From the NCBI GenBank assembly GCA_023132895.1, contig JAGLXL010000003.1, positions 62,001 through 126,000 on the forward strand: a DNA stretch of 64,000 bases, read 5' to 3'. The notes under the pieces were generated by a model. It was given only the letters and a program-made list of their open reading frames with translations, was not told the DNA's origin and made no database searches. Made by a program: the position numbers and the translations under genes. Positions 35,869 through 45,600 of the stretch are shown piece after piece (the first letter of the stretch is position 1; every line of letters starts with the position of its first letter). The stretch comes from Nanobdellota archaeon (GTDB lineage Archaea; Nanobdellota; Nanobdellia; Woesearchaeales; JAGLXL01).

Positions 35869-35984
35869 CAAAAATAGCGTTCATGTCAGATATTCATCAA
35901 AATGAAACTTATGAAGAAATTAAAGGCGGTTTGAAAAGAGCAAGCGCAAAAGAAATGAAGGAGAAAGTTGATTACTTTGGATGA
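35865..35984 (+). CDS. 39-aa micro-ORF with a metallophosphoesterase-like beginning
   Basis: MTKIAFMSDIHQN resembles the first strand and D-x-H motif of calcineurin-like phosphoesterases, but the ORF stops after 39 aa (KVDYFG). It has a Shine-Dalgarno-like GGGGGA about 10 nt upstream and overlaps the HAD-like gene by ATGA. It is either a truncated phosphoesterase remnant or a real coupling micro-protein. Confidence 0.5.
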   Translation: MTKIAFMSDIHQNETYEEIKGGLKRASAKEMKEKVDYFG

Positions 35985-36619
35985 TGAAAAAAACTAAAGT
36001 TTATGACTGGAATGGCGTCTTGATAACTGTTGATGGTTTTAAGGACTGGCTGAGAGAGACAGATCCAGAACTTTTTAATGACTATTTTGTTAAGGGAGAA
36101 GAAAATAAGGAATTAAAAAGAAAGGTTAGGCCTCAATTGTTAGCGCTTTATGAAGATGCAACCAACCAAGGCCTTTACCCGGTTGATTTATTGCCGAATG
36201 TAAATGAAAGATTGGAGCAAGACGAGCGAGAAGGGTATGTCAGAACTATTTTTACCAGCTCACCAAGGAAGATTATTAACTTCAAATTACAGGATTTGAG
36301 CCTGACTGGAAAAGTTGATGAAGTAATTGTTTTGGATGATATTATTACTGAATTTGGTCTTCAGGGAGCGATGAAGGAAGACCCAGTTATTTTTAAGTCT
36401 TTAATTGATTTTATTTTAAAACATAATATCGGCCAGCCAGCAACTTATACTGAAGATTCACAAAAAAGACTCGAATCGGCTCTTGAGGCAAATAGGATTT
36501 TAAGTTGGGAAGGAAGAAAAGGTTTTGAAAGAATCTATTTATTTGACCCCAAGGCCGAGCAAGCAGTAACTGCTGGAAAAGGCTACACAAAAGTTAATGA
36601 TTTACTCTTAGTTTCATAA
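35981..36619 (+). CDS. HAD-like hydrolase with altered first motif
   Basis: Protein of 212 aa. HAD motifs: I VYDWNGVLI (nucleophile Asp present, the usual second Asp is Asn), II FTSSPRK, III Lys in MKEDPVIF, IV YTEDSQKR. The Asn suggests it is not a standard phosphatase, since in phosphatases the second Asp is the general acid. Head of a coupled run leading to two PEP-mobile-domain proteins, so a phosphoryl-transfer role is possible (inference). Confidence 0.7.
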   Translation: MMKKTKVYDWNGVLITVDGFKDWLRETDPELFNDYFVKGEENKELKRKVRPQLLALYEDATNQGLYPVDLLPNVNERLEQDEREGYVRTIFTSSPRKIINFKLQDLSLTGKVDEVIVLDDIITEFGLQGAMKEDPVIFKSLIDFILKHNIGQPATYTEDSQKRLESALEANRILSWEGRKGFERIYLFDPKAEQAVTAGKGYTKVNDLLLVS

Positions 36620-36631
36620 AAGGAGGGAAAA

Positions 36632-38095
36632 ATGAAATGGCACACAACTAATCAAAAACAAAGTTCAGCATTGGGGAGATATATTACAATGATGATGTGC
36701 GCTAAGCATCTTGGTAAGGTAATAAATTGTGGTTGTTACTGGCAAAATTTTAAACATATTGATAGGACAAATATGTTTGATGAAGGAGAGTATTTTAATT
36801 CTGTTGAAACATTGAAAAGTAAGATTATAGATAGGGGAGATTGGGATAAATTTGTTTCAGAATGTGATGCACATGGGAACAAATTTATTCAAGCCATAAA
36901 AAAAATTTCAGAACAAAATCTCAAAGAATTATCAAATAGTCAATTAAAAGACTTTTTTTCTGAATTTTTAGATCTTTATATGGTGATGTGGGCTTTTATA
37001 GCCAATGGTTTTGTTTTAATTGATGGTTTATCAAGAGAGATTGAAGAAAAATTAGGTAAAATCTCTAATGATATAAAAAAAGATTTTTTTGTGCTGACTA
37101 AGGTGACACAAGAGAATCATATCACTGTATTGCAAAAACGTCTTTTAGAGGTTGCTAAGAAAATTTTTGCTAATGCTAAATCAAAATTATTATTTGAAAA
37201 TGATGTTCAGCAAATTATTGATAGCTTATCTGAAGATATTTTAGCTGAAATAAAAAAGATTTATGAAGAATACCAATGGATGGGTATGATGTTTCTTTTA
37301 GGAAAACCACACACATTGGAAGATTTTGTTGAAAGAATTAAATTGATGGTAGAAAAGGATCCAAATAAAACTCTAGAAAAAATTGAGATTGATAGGAAAG
37401 AAACTGAAGAGAAATTCAAGGAACTAATTAAAGAATTAAAGATTGAGGGTAGATTATTAAAGTTGATTGAAGCCTTGAAAAAAGCTGGACATAATCGAAC
37501 TGAGGAATTACAATATTTATGCAAAGGAGAATTTCTATCCTTGCCATTATTAACAGAGATTGGACGTCGAATGGGATTAAATTTTCAAGAGTTAACTTGT
37601 TTAACTGTTCCAGAGGTTTTGGATTTTTTAGAGACAGGCAAATTAGTGGATAAGGCTTTGATTGAAGAGAGGAAGGAAGAATTTGGTATGATTATGCTGG
37701 ACGGCAAAATAGAAGTTTTTAGCGGTGATGTGCTAGCTAAAATCAAAGGTGAAGCCAAGGATTACAGTCAGATAAAAGAAATTAAAGGAAGTATGGCTTC
37801 GGCTGGAAAGGCTCAAGGAACTGTTAAAATTGTTATTGATGCTTCACAGATACATAAGGTGGAGAAAGGTGATGTATTGGTAGCAATCATGACCACACCA
37901 GATTTTGTTATGGCTATGGAAAAAGCGGTTGCTATTGTAACTAATGATGGCGGAATTACTTGCCACGCAGCTATTATTTCAAGAGAGTTGGGTATTCCAT
38001 GTGTAGTAGGAACAAAGATTGCCACTAAGGTTCTAAATGATGGTGAAATGGTAGAGGTAGATGCAACAACTGGCATGGTGAAGAGATTGAAGTGA
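36632..38095 (+). CDS. PEP-utilising mobile-domain protein, copy 1
   Basis: Protein of 487 aa. The C-terminal ~110 residues form the swivelling phosphohistidine domain of PEP synthase/PPDK (ASAGKAQGTVKIV, GDVLVAIMTTPDFVMAM, GGITCHAAIISRELGIPCVV, with His as the phosphoryl carrier). The N-terminal ~370 residues are helical and contain neither an ATP-grasp domain nor a PEP-binding TIM barrel that I can see, though parts recall the linker region of rifampin phosphotransferases. AGGAGGG lies just before the ATG. Overlaps copy 2 by 4 nt. Confidence 0.83.
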   Translation: MKWHTTNQKQSSALGRYITMMMCAKHLGKVINCGCYWQNFKHIDRTNMFDEGEYFNSVETLKSKIIDRGDWDKFVSECDAHGNKFIQAIKKISEQNLKELSNSQLKDFFSEFLDLYMVMWAFIANGFVLIDGLSREIEEKLGKISNDIKKDFFVLTKVTQENHITVLQKRLLEVAKKIFANAKSKLLFENDVQQIIDSLSEDILAEIKKIYEEYQWMGMMFLLGKPHTLEDFVERIKLMVEKDPNKTLEKIEIDRKETEEKFKELIKELKIEGRLLKLIEALKKAGHNRTEELQYLCKGEFLSLPLLTEIGRRMGLNFQELTCLTVPEVLDFLETGKLVDKALIEERKEEFGMIMLDGKIEVFSGDVLAKIKGEAKDYSQIKEIKGSMASAGKAQGTVKIVIDASQIHKVEKGDVLVAIMTTPDFVMAMEKAVAIVTNDGGITCHAAIISRELGIPCVVGTKIATKVLNDGEMVEVDATTGMVKRLK

Positions 38096-39531
38096 CATGG
38101 ATCCAATTTTTAAAACAAGGAAGATTAAGCCCTTTTCCCCTTTATCTCTCTTTTGAAGCAGTCACGTCTATTATGAATGATGTAGTTGGATATTCTTATG
38201 AAAAGGCACTACTTGTTTTTCGTCAAGGGATGAGCAATTGGTTTTTAGATAAAAATGATAATGAAAGAGTTAAGGAATTGGCGCTGGAAAAGGCAAAGCA
38301 AGATCCTGAAGTAATGAAGAGATTAATTAGAGAAGTTGAGAGAAGAGGAAAAGACTTAATCAGTTTTGTGAGTTATATTTTTGGATTAGATTTGGCAAAT
38401 CTACCAAAGGAACAACTTATGGATTTTTATAAGAAATATTGTAGTGATTACAAACAAATATATGCTCGTTATTTTGTAATGTTGACAATGGAGAATTCTG
38501 TTTTTGAGTTTTTGAAACAATATTTGAAATCTAAAAACATAGATGAAGAATTAGTCAGCCATTACCTTTCTGTTTTAACAACTTCAACTAAGGCGATGTT
38601 TTCCAAAGAAGAGGAAAGAGAATTGCTGGAGATTGCTTTGTTGAAAGAAAGTTTGACTCAAGAAGAATTTAATCAAAAAATAAAAGATCACCGGGACAAG
38701 TATTTCTGGCTGCCAAGTGATTATGAAGATCAAGCCTGGACTGAAAAAGATTTTCTTGAGAGATTAAATGAAATAATTGAAAAAGGAAATGTTAAGGAAA
38801 GATTAAAGGAAATTGAAAATTTTTATGTTGAAAAAGAAAAAGAAATCAAAGAAATAATCAAAAAGTTGAAGATAGATGGTTTTCACTCTAAACTTTTTGA
38901 ATTAATGAGAGATGGGATTTATCTGAAAGAATTGAGAAAAAAGATTGTTTCTGAGTCTTTGTATTATTTTGATGGTTTGCAAATTGAAATTGGCAGGAGA
39001 ATTAATTTAAGTTTAAAACAAATAAGGAATTTTTTAGTGGATGAAATTGAAGAAATGTTACTAGAGGGGCTTTATTATCAATTTTCAGCTGACAGTAGAG
39101 TTGAATTAAATGTTTGTTTGATTGAAAAAGGGAAAACAAAGATTTATTTTGGTTTTGATGCAGAAGATATTAGAGACGAGGTGATTATCAAGCCTCAGGC
39201 AATAAAAGAATTGAAAGGCATGGCTGTTTCTCCTGGAAAAGCAAAAGGGGTTGTAAAACTTGTTTATGATCCTTCTGATATTGACAAGGTTGAGCCAGGT
39301 GATATTATGGTGACGGTTCAAGCAGTGCCGAGTTTTACTCCTGCTATTAAAATAGCTGGGGCTTTGATTGCAGATGGTGGCACTGGTATAACCTCTCATC
39401 CAGCTACTTTGGCCAGAGAAGCCGGCATTCCTGGTGTGACTGGGCTTAAGATTGCGACTGAAGTTTTAGTAGATGGTGAAATAGTCGAAGTTGATGGTGA
39501 TAAAGGGATTGTGACAAGATTGTTAGATTAG
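38092..39531 (+). CDS. PEP-utilising mobile-domain protein, copy 2
   Basis: Protein of 479 aa and paralogue of the preceding gene, starting with GTG in a GTGA overlap. The C-terminal mobile domain has AVSPGKAKGVVKLV, GDIMVTVQAVPSFTPAI and GITSHPATLAREAGIPGV (His kept, Ala to Pro after it). The helical N-terminal part shares segments such as IEIGRRINLSLKQIRNF with copy 1 (EIGRRMGLNFQELTCL). Again no ATP-grasp domain. The two may form a hetero-oligomer relay. Confidence 0.83.
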   Translation: MTWIQFLKQGRLSPFPLYLSFEAVTSIMNDVVGYSYEKALLVFRQGMSNWFLDKNDNERVKELALEKAKQDPEVMKRLIREVERRGKDLISFVSYIFGLDLANLPKEQLMDFYKKYCSDYKQIYARYFVMLTMENSVFEFLKQYLKSKNIDEELVSHYLSVLTTSTKAMFSKEEERELLEIALLKESLTQEEFNQKIKDHRDKYFWLPSDYEDQAWTEKDFLERLNEIIEKGNVKERLKEIENFYVEKEKEIKEIIKKLKIDGFHSKLFELMRDGIYLKELRKKIVSESLYYFDGLQIEIGRRINLSLKQIRNFLVDEIEEMLLEGLYYQFSADSRVELNVCLIEKGKTKIYFGFDAEDIRDEVIIKPQAIKELKGMAVSPGKAKGVVKLVYDPSDIDKVEPGDIMVTVQAVPSFTPAIKIAGALIADGGTGITSHPATLAREAGIPGVTGLKIATEVLVDGEIVEVDGDKGIVTRLLD

Positions 39532-39600
39532 TACTATTCTAAAATAGTTACAAACATTAATAAATAGATAAACCAGCAATAGTTTAAAGGGGTGTAGATA

Positions 39601-40407
39601 GTGGAATTTAAGATAGAGAAACGTCAAAACGAGAATATTCATAAACATCCGACTGATGATGTTAAGATAGCAAATGATTTTGCTAAGAAATTAAAGTTAG
39701 AATTAGGTGATTTTTTAGTTGCCGTTGTTATTTTTGGTTCTACTATGAAAAAGACTGCCAGGAAAGGCAGTGATATTGATATTTTAGTTGTAGGCGATGA
39801 TATTTCCTTTCAATTGACACAAGAATTAATTGAAGCTTATCGGATAATCACTGAGAATGTAATTGGTGCGGTTTCTAAGAAACTTCATGTTACTTCCATG
39901 ACATTTACCTCTTTTTGGGAGTATGTTAAAGCAGGGGATCCAGTGGCGATTAATATCCTGCGCGATGGGGTGGCTCTTATTGACACTGGATTTTTTAACC
40001 CCTTGCAGATTTTATTGAAGCAAGGGCGGATAAGACCAAGCGAAGAGAGTATTTGGAGGTATTTTGGAAGAGCTCCTCGTACTTTAACAAATTCAAGATG
40101 GCATTTACTGCAAGCTACTTTAGATTTGTATTGGGCTGTGATTGATGCGGCGCATGCTGCTTTGATGAGGATGGGACATGTTCCGCCATCACCTGAACAT
40201 GCAGCAGATGTTCTTCATGACAAATTAGTCAAGAAGAAATTATTAGAAGCAAAGTATGTGGCAACCATGAAGAAATTCTATGATTTGAGTAAGATGATTA
40301 CTCACAGGGAAATCCAATACATTGACGGCAAGGATTATGACAAGAATTTGAAAGAAGCAAATGAATTTGTAGAAAGGATGAGAAGGTTTATTGAAGAAAA
40401 GAAGTAA
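39601..40407 (+). CDS. Nucleotidyltransferase-HEPN fusion protein
   Basis: Protein of 268 aa. Residues ~30-130 are a polymerase-beta-type nucleotidyltransferase (VVIFGSTMKKTARKGSDIDI, with GS and D-x-D). Residues ~155-265 are helical and HEPN-like (WHLLQATLDLYWAVIDAAHAAL). It is effectively a one-protein version of the split MNT/HEPN pair at 25344-26269. GTG start at 39601, six nt after GGGGTG, the usual spacing here. The substrate is unknown. Confidence 0.83.
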   Translation: MEFKIEKRQNENIHKHPTDDVKIANDFAKKLKLELGDFLVAVVIFGSTMKKTARKGSDIDILVVGDDISFQLTQELIEAYRIITENVIGAVSKKLHVTSMTFTSFWEYVKAGDPVAINILRDGVALIDTGFFNPLQILLKQGRIRPSEESIWRYFGRAPRTLTNSRWHLLQATLDLYWAVIDAAHAALMRMGHVPPSPEHAADVLHDKLVKKKLLEAKYVATMKKFYDLSKMITHREIQYIDGKDYDKNLKEANEFVERMRRFIEEKK

Positions 40408-40409
40408 GA

Positions 40410-40922
40410 TTATTCTGGTTTTAATTGTAAATGCATTCTCATGACAGCTGTATCTGGGAGTTTCAAAAGTTCTTGGTATTCTGATTTAGTTAGTTCTAAA
40501 TTGATTGAATGTTCTGGTGAATGAATGCCCTCCTGAGGAGTAAGTTCATAATATTTTTCAAGAGAAGAAAAAAATCCTCTAAAATGTTTTTCTTGTTCAA
40601 TATTCGGCCTATGCCCATGGCCATGAATTATCCAGCGAGTATTTTCAGAATGGTATAAATCATCAATTAACAAATCATCAATATTGACTTGTTCGTCAAA
40701 TTCCCTGCCAACAGAAGGGACAATTACTCTTGGTTCCAGAGTGACAGTAATGATTCTTTTATCTAATGTCAATGAAAGACCATATTGATCCAGAAGGAGA
40801 TTATTAAAGCCTAATTCTGAAACTTCGTCTTCATCACAAACTTCGTTGAGATAAAACCGATAAGGTGGATGTTCATAATCAGGATCGATGTGAGCAATTA
40901 CTAAATCTCTTTGGATTTTCAT
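40410..40922 (-). CDS. Unknown protein with GHGH motif
   Basis: Protein of 170 aa, acidic, mixed alpha/beta, without signal peptide. A His-rich motif (WIIHGHGHRPNIEQEKHF) could bind metal. Not recognised. TATA-like box (minus strand, about 40941-40953) 26 nt before the ATG. Convergent with the NTase-HEPN gene, 2 nt between stops. Confidence 0.7.
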   Translation of the reverse strand: MKIQRDLVIAHIDPDYEHPPYRFYLNEVCDEDEVSELGFNNLLLDQYGLSLTLDKRIITVTLEPRVIVPSVGREFDEQVNIDDLLIDDLYHSENTRWIIHGHGHRPNIEQEKHFRGFFSSLEKYYELTPQEGIHSPEHSINLELTKSEYQELLKLPDTAVMRMHLQLKPE

Positions 40923-40975
40923 TTAAATGATTTTAATTGTTTTATTTATATAAATTATTGTTCTTGAGAGGTAAG

Positions 40976-40985
40976 ATTTTTAAAC
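40976..40985 (+). promoter_or_regulatory. TATA-like box for the taw3 gene
   Basis: ATTTTTAAAC centred about 26 nt before the ATG at 41007. Confidence 0.5.
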
Positions 40986-41006
40986 TAGCTTAATTCTGAT
41001 GTTTTT

Positions 41007-41540
41007 ATGTTTGATAAACTTAAAAAAGATTATTTAGAGAAAGAAGATAAAAGTAAAATTGGTGAGATAGACAAGGAAATAAAAGAGTTAGTTGACAAAA
41101 TAAATTCTTTTGATGATTATTTTACAACTTCATCTTGTTCTGGCAGGATTGTTCTGCAGACAGGTGAGAAGAAATCAGAGGTTGAATGGGTTAAAGTAAG
41201 CCATGATTTTGTTGACTTGGATTGGGTTAAGGGAGTTGAATTGTCTTCTAGATTGTTATGGTTCAGGATGGAGCCAATGATTCTGCATGTGGCTTGTTCT
41301 TCAGTTGAGAAAGCACAGAGATTATTAGATAAAGTGCAGCCAATTTTTAAGAAAAGCTTTATTCAAACGACACGGAATAAAGTAATGGTTGAGATTAAGG
41401 GTTCAGAATGTGTAGTAACACCTGTGGCTAATGGGAAATGGTTGGTTGATGACAAGTATTTGAAAGTTTTAGTGGAAGAAGGGAATAAGAAGTTGGAAAG
41501 GACGAGAGAGAAGATTACAGAATTATGTGCTATTTTTTAA
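41007..41540 (+). CDS. taw3: tRNA-Phe wybutosine-type methyltransferase, TYW3/Taw3 family
   Basis: Protein of 177 aa. The family signature FTTSSCSGRIVL is present, as are KVSHDFVDLDW, LWFRMEPMILHVACSS, AQRLLDKVQPIFKKS and MVEIKGSE. Taw3 methylates the N4 position of the tricyclic wyosine base at position 37 of tRNA-Phe, using SAM. No other wyosine gene (taw1, taw2) is in the window. The 3' end overlaps the convergent DinD-like gene by 18 nt. Confidence 0.92.
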   Translation: MFDKLKKDYLEKEDKSKIGEIDKEIKELVDKINSFDDYFTTSSCSGRIVLQTGEKKSEVEWVKVSHDFVDLDWVKGVELSSRLLWFRMEPMILHVACSSVEKAQRLLDKVQPIFKKSFIQTTRNKVMVEIKGSECVVTPVANGKWLVDDKYLKVLVEEGNKKLERTREKITELCAIF

Positions 41541-42371
41541 ACTCAACTTTTTCTTTTTAGACAAAAAATTATCTTTAGAAATTATTGATTTTCCAATATT
41601 TTTTTCTATGTCTTTTCGTGTTCTTTTTGCGATATTTCCTCCTTGATTGGCAGATTCTTTGCATTGACTAAATCCTTGAGAGTCTTTTTCTTTAGTAATG
41701 TCAGTGGTTGCTTTTTCGCCGACCATGGTAAGAATAAGCTCCCAGTCAGTCATATGGTCTCGAAGGTTTTGATTTTGCTTCTGGAGCTGTTTGAATTGTT
41801 TGTATTCACCAATTGTTTTTCCAAATGTTGCTTTGCTAATCTCGTTTGTAAGAATTGCAAATTCTTTTTCTGTTTTGACGTCTCGATCTTTCCATTCGTC
41901 GGTGAGTTCTTGTCTTATAACAATTCCTCTTAACCGTTTATCAATCCAATCTTTAGGATAACCTTTAAGTTCATAATACTCTTTTATTCTATCCTGTCCT
42001 AGTTCTGGATTTTCAATTTCTTCAATTCTTTCATGCCCTACTTGGGCCAGCCATTGTTTAAATGGCTCTGCTTTTTTTGAGGGAATTGACTGGATTATCC
42101 TAAAAAGAGACTTAGTGTTGGCACAATCTGTTTCCCTTAGTTTGCCATCTGGAGCAGGTAATTTTAACCGGCGACAATTTGTCACCACTTCACTTCCTTC
42201 TTCCCTTAACCTTTGACTGAGTTTATTCCAATATTTTCTGGCAATTTGAAAGTTCTCTTGTCCTGTCAAAATAGTTACAATATCAACTATTGAGAAATAC
42301 CATTCATTATCATGCCAAATCCTTCTAATTTTTTTATCTTGAAAAACAACCAGCTTATTATTTTCTTCCAT
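41523..42371 (-). CDS. DinD/Bro-N family protein (DNA-damage-inducible protein D-like)
   Basis: Protein of about 282 aa, very similar along its length to bacterial DinD: IRRIWHDNEWYFSIVDIV, CRRLKLPAPDGKLRETD, FRIIQSIPSKKAEPFKQWLA, LRGIVIRQELTDEWKDR and LRDHMTDWELILTMVGEKA. The Bro-N domain is common in phage and mobile-element antirepressors. Start at 42371 (MEENNKLVVFQDKK), with TATA-like ATATAAAG (minus, 42391-42400) 26 nt upstream. Extra N-terminal residues from 42443 would run into a hairpin and are unlikely. Probably acquired from bacteria or a mobile element. Confidence 0.9.
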   Translation of the reverse strand: MEENNKLVVFQDKKIRRIWHDNEWYFSIVDIVTILTGQENFQIARKYWNKLSQRLREEGSEVVTNCRRLKLPAPDGKLRETDCANTKSLFRIIQSIPSKKAEPFKQWLAQVGHERIEEIENPELGQDRIKEYYELKGYPKDWIDKRLRGIVIRQELTDEWKDRDVKTEKEFAILTNEISKATFGKTIGEYKQFKQLQKQNQNLRDHMTDWELILTMVGEKATTDITKEKDSQGFSQCKESANQGGNIAKRTRKDIEKNIGKSIISKDNFLSKKKKLSLKNST

Positions 42372-42432
42372 TAAAAGTGAGATGGGTTTATTCTTTATAT
42401 ACTCTTTGTGTAGTTGTCTTGTGTGTCTTGTA

Positions 42433-42477
42433 CACCAAGACACCAGAATAAACTTGTTTTATTCTCAGTGTCCGGTG
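42433..42477. repeat. Long hairpin-forming inverted repeat
   Basis: Nested arms: CACC (42433-42436), GACAC (42439-42443), AGAATAAA (42445-42452), 5-nt loop, TTTATTCT (42458-42465), GTGTC (42468-42472), GGTG (42474-42477). It lies between the DinD-like gene and the RHH-kinase operon. It could be an attachment-like or regulatory hairpin; a 3'-end terminator role is unlikely because both flanking genes point away from it. Confidence 0.6.
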
Positions 42478-42562
42478 GCTTATGGTTTGTTATTTCTTTT
42501 GAGTAGTAATTTTAGAAAGCTTTATAAATAACTGATCTAAATTTATACTACTGAGTACGAAA

Positions 42563-42694
42563 ATGAAAAGAAAGCTAAGCATATCTATTGATGAAAATAC
42601 CTTGTCAAAAATACTGGAAAGTATCAAGCAGGGCAAGTTCAGAAACAAAAGCCATGCAGTAGAATATGCTGTTAATAATGTGTTGGGAAAATGA
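42563..42694 (+). CDS. 43-aa ribbon-helix-helix regulator
   Basis: MKRKLSISIDENTLSKILES then IKQGKFRNKSHAVEYAVNN: one beta strand followed by two helices, as in CopG/Arc RHH proteins. TATA-like CTTTATAAATA (~42519-42529) lies upstream. The stop codon overlaps the ATG of the kinase gene (ATGA). Probably autoregulates the RHH-kinase operon. Confidence 0.82.
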   Translation: MKRKLSISIDENTLSKILESIKQGKFRNKSHAVEYAVNNVLGK

Positions 42695-45600
42695 AACCAG
42701 ACGAATTGGGTTTAAGTTGGAAGGAGTATGATGATTGGTCTAGAGATGATAGAGATTTGAGCGGGAGAAATATGATTGGCAAGGATAATGGGAATAGGGA
42801 AAAGAAATTTCAAATACAAGAAAAAATTGGAGAAGGCGAATACGGGGTTGTCTACAAATGTTTAGGTGAAAATAATGAAACATCAGCTTTTAAAATTCTT
42901 AAAGAAGGTAGTGCGGTTGAACTTGATAGCGAGTCTAGAAAAGTATCTAAGGTCAATCATCCAAATGTTGTTGAGCATAAATATTATTTTCCAGAAGCTA
43001 AAATTGATGGTCTCAAAGGAACTTATTCAATTTTAGTGATGGAATATGTTGATGGTCAAACTCTAAAGCCCGAGGCTGGAGATAGTTTTTGTTCTGATGT
43101 TGTTCAAGTGACCGAGGGACTTGGAGCAATTCATGATGCTGGATATATTCATAGAGATATGAAGTTTGATAACATAATGAGATCAAAAGACGGGCAAATT
43201 AAAATCACAGATTTTGGTTTCGGAAAAAAAGTTAAAACAGGGGAACTTGACGCTTCTGGTGATGTGTCAAAAAGTATTAAAGATGGAAAAATTGCTGGAA
43301 CACCAATGTTTCAACCAATGGACAGAGATGAATTGATGAAGCCTAAAGCTGACACCGATGTTTATAGTTTAGGTTCAATTCTCAATAAAATGATTACTGG
43401 CGATGTAAATGCGATAATTGATGCAGAATCAAAAGAAACTCTTACTAAGGCAGCTATGGAGAGAAGATTACCTAATCCTGAAGGCTTAGCTAAGTTAGTT
43501 TGTGGGATGACATTGAAGAGAGATAGAAGAAATCCAAACAGTGTGGAAAGTATTAAAGAGACTGCTATCTATCAGGAAATGGAAGATATTGCAGGATTTC
43601 CTGTTTATTGGAGAAAACTTACAGAAATTATTGTTCAGCAATGTCGGTATGAAGATATTTCTCTTGACACACTTGCAAAACTTGATAAGGATAAACGAAT
43701 TGAAGGCGTGGCCAAACTTTTAAAAAAGCCGGTACGATATCGAAATTATTCTAGATTCTTAAACAAAATGTCTGATTTCTTTGGCCTTCAAAGCGGTTTT
43801 AAGCCAAAAAAAGAACATCCAAAAAATAAAGAAGATGCAGAATTAGAAGTTCAGGCAATAAGATACTGCTTAAAAAACGATGAGTTTACGACAATAGTTC
43901 CGCACTTAGTAGAATGGGAAGACAGAATTAAAAAATACCAATCAAAATTTGATATAAATGCGGATGAAGAGTTAGGAGTTTTAGAGGGAAAGATTGGTGA
44001 AAGGCGGGAAAGATTGTTTAATGATATTTCTGAGGAAATTGAGACAAGAGATGATTTAGATTATTTAAGAAGGCGAGTTGATAGAGCAAAGGCAGAGGGC
44101 TTGACAAGAGAACAAGCAAGAAGATTAGATTTGTTGGTTAGTAATAAGTTATCTAGCGAAGAGATTCAGGTGCGTAAAGAAGAAGCAATAGTTGAAAAAT
44201 ACTATCATCTGGCAGAATCTCTAAATGGGAAAAAAGTAACACAAGAATTCAAAGATGCTTTTGCCATGGCGGCATATAAAGATGGAATAAGTGCAGAGCA
44301 GATTAATTGGTTTCTTCAGGATATTGAAAGAAGACGTAAGAAAAGTCTTGTTGAGAGGGTAAAAAGTCGGTTTAGTGATTCCTATATAGATTGCGATAAG
44401 GTTAGGGCAGAAGCCAGAGCTTTTCAAAAAGAAGCATCAGATAACCATTATTCTAAAAAAAGCGTTGATGAAGCATTGAAAAAAATTAATGAATTAGGAA
44501 GAAAACAGAACACATTTGTCACAGATTATATAGAAAATTTAGTTAGAGTATATCCTAAATTTCAAGAGATGCATCCGCATTGGAGCGATGATGAGTTTAT
44601 ACGTGGAGATTTAAAAGATCAACTAGAATATATTACTCGACTTGGGCATGAATACAATATTAATACCAGACCAGTTCTAGACCACATAATCAATAATGTT
44701 GCTGAGGTATATTTAAAGCAATGGCTGAAAGGAGACGGCCCTCATGACGTTCCTACTTTTAGAATAACTGCGAATATCGAAATATTGAAAAGGAATTATT
44801 CAATCCCAAAAGAATCAATCCAAAAAACAATAAATATCCTTGAAAAGAGGACAAGGCCTCCTTTTATGGATGAAAAGTTTATGCTAAAGCAACTAAAAGA
44901 AATTCTAAATCAAAATAATCAAACTGATTATAAAGAATTACAACAAAAATACCCAAATGCTTTCAAAGAAACTTCTAAGTTTGAAGATCTTGAGAAGATA
45001 GTTGGGGGAAAAGCAAAAAAAGAACAAAAAATCACTAAAACTTCTGAAAAATCTAAATTTAAAATATTAGATAATAAACAAGGAATCGATAGCGCACCGT
45101 ATATAGTGGGAGGGGCATTCTTAGGTGGAATTATACCTACTATCGGGGCATATCTGCTTGCTAAATTGACTGGATATGATCATCCACTGGAGTTTGTTTT
45201 TCCGAGTATGATGGCGGGTACAATTTTCGGAAGCATAGCAGGTTTAATACTCGGACAAAAAACAACAGAAAAAGAACAGGTTTCAGAACCAGAACCCCAA
45301 AAACAGCCAGTACAAAAAGAAATTCTTCCACTTGAAAATGTTGTTGATACCCAAAAAATCTTATCTGACCAAAATATTAATAATGACATACAAGCAAGGC
45401 AAAAAATATTTAATTTTATAAAAGGCAAAGGTCTAAAAGACCCCATGTTATTTGATTGGGGAGGAGACGATCTTAATTCGTATAGATCATTATCTGAAAG
45501 GAGGGAATTAGATCCTACCTTATTTAATGTGGGGGGCGGTAATTTTAACTCGTATAGGCCATTATCTGAAAGAGATTTCCATATTGTAATACATGAAAAT

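Noticed and set aside
42372-42443. N-terminal extension of the DinD-like protein (start at 42443)
   Set aside because: It reads into the 42433-42477 hairpin and lies upstream of the TATA-like box; homology begins at MEENNKLVV.
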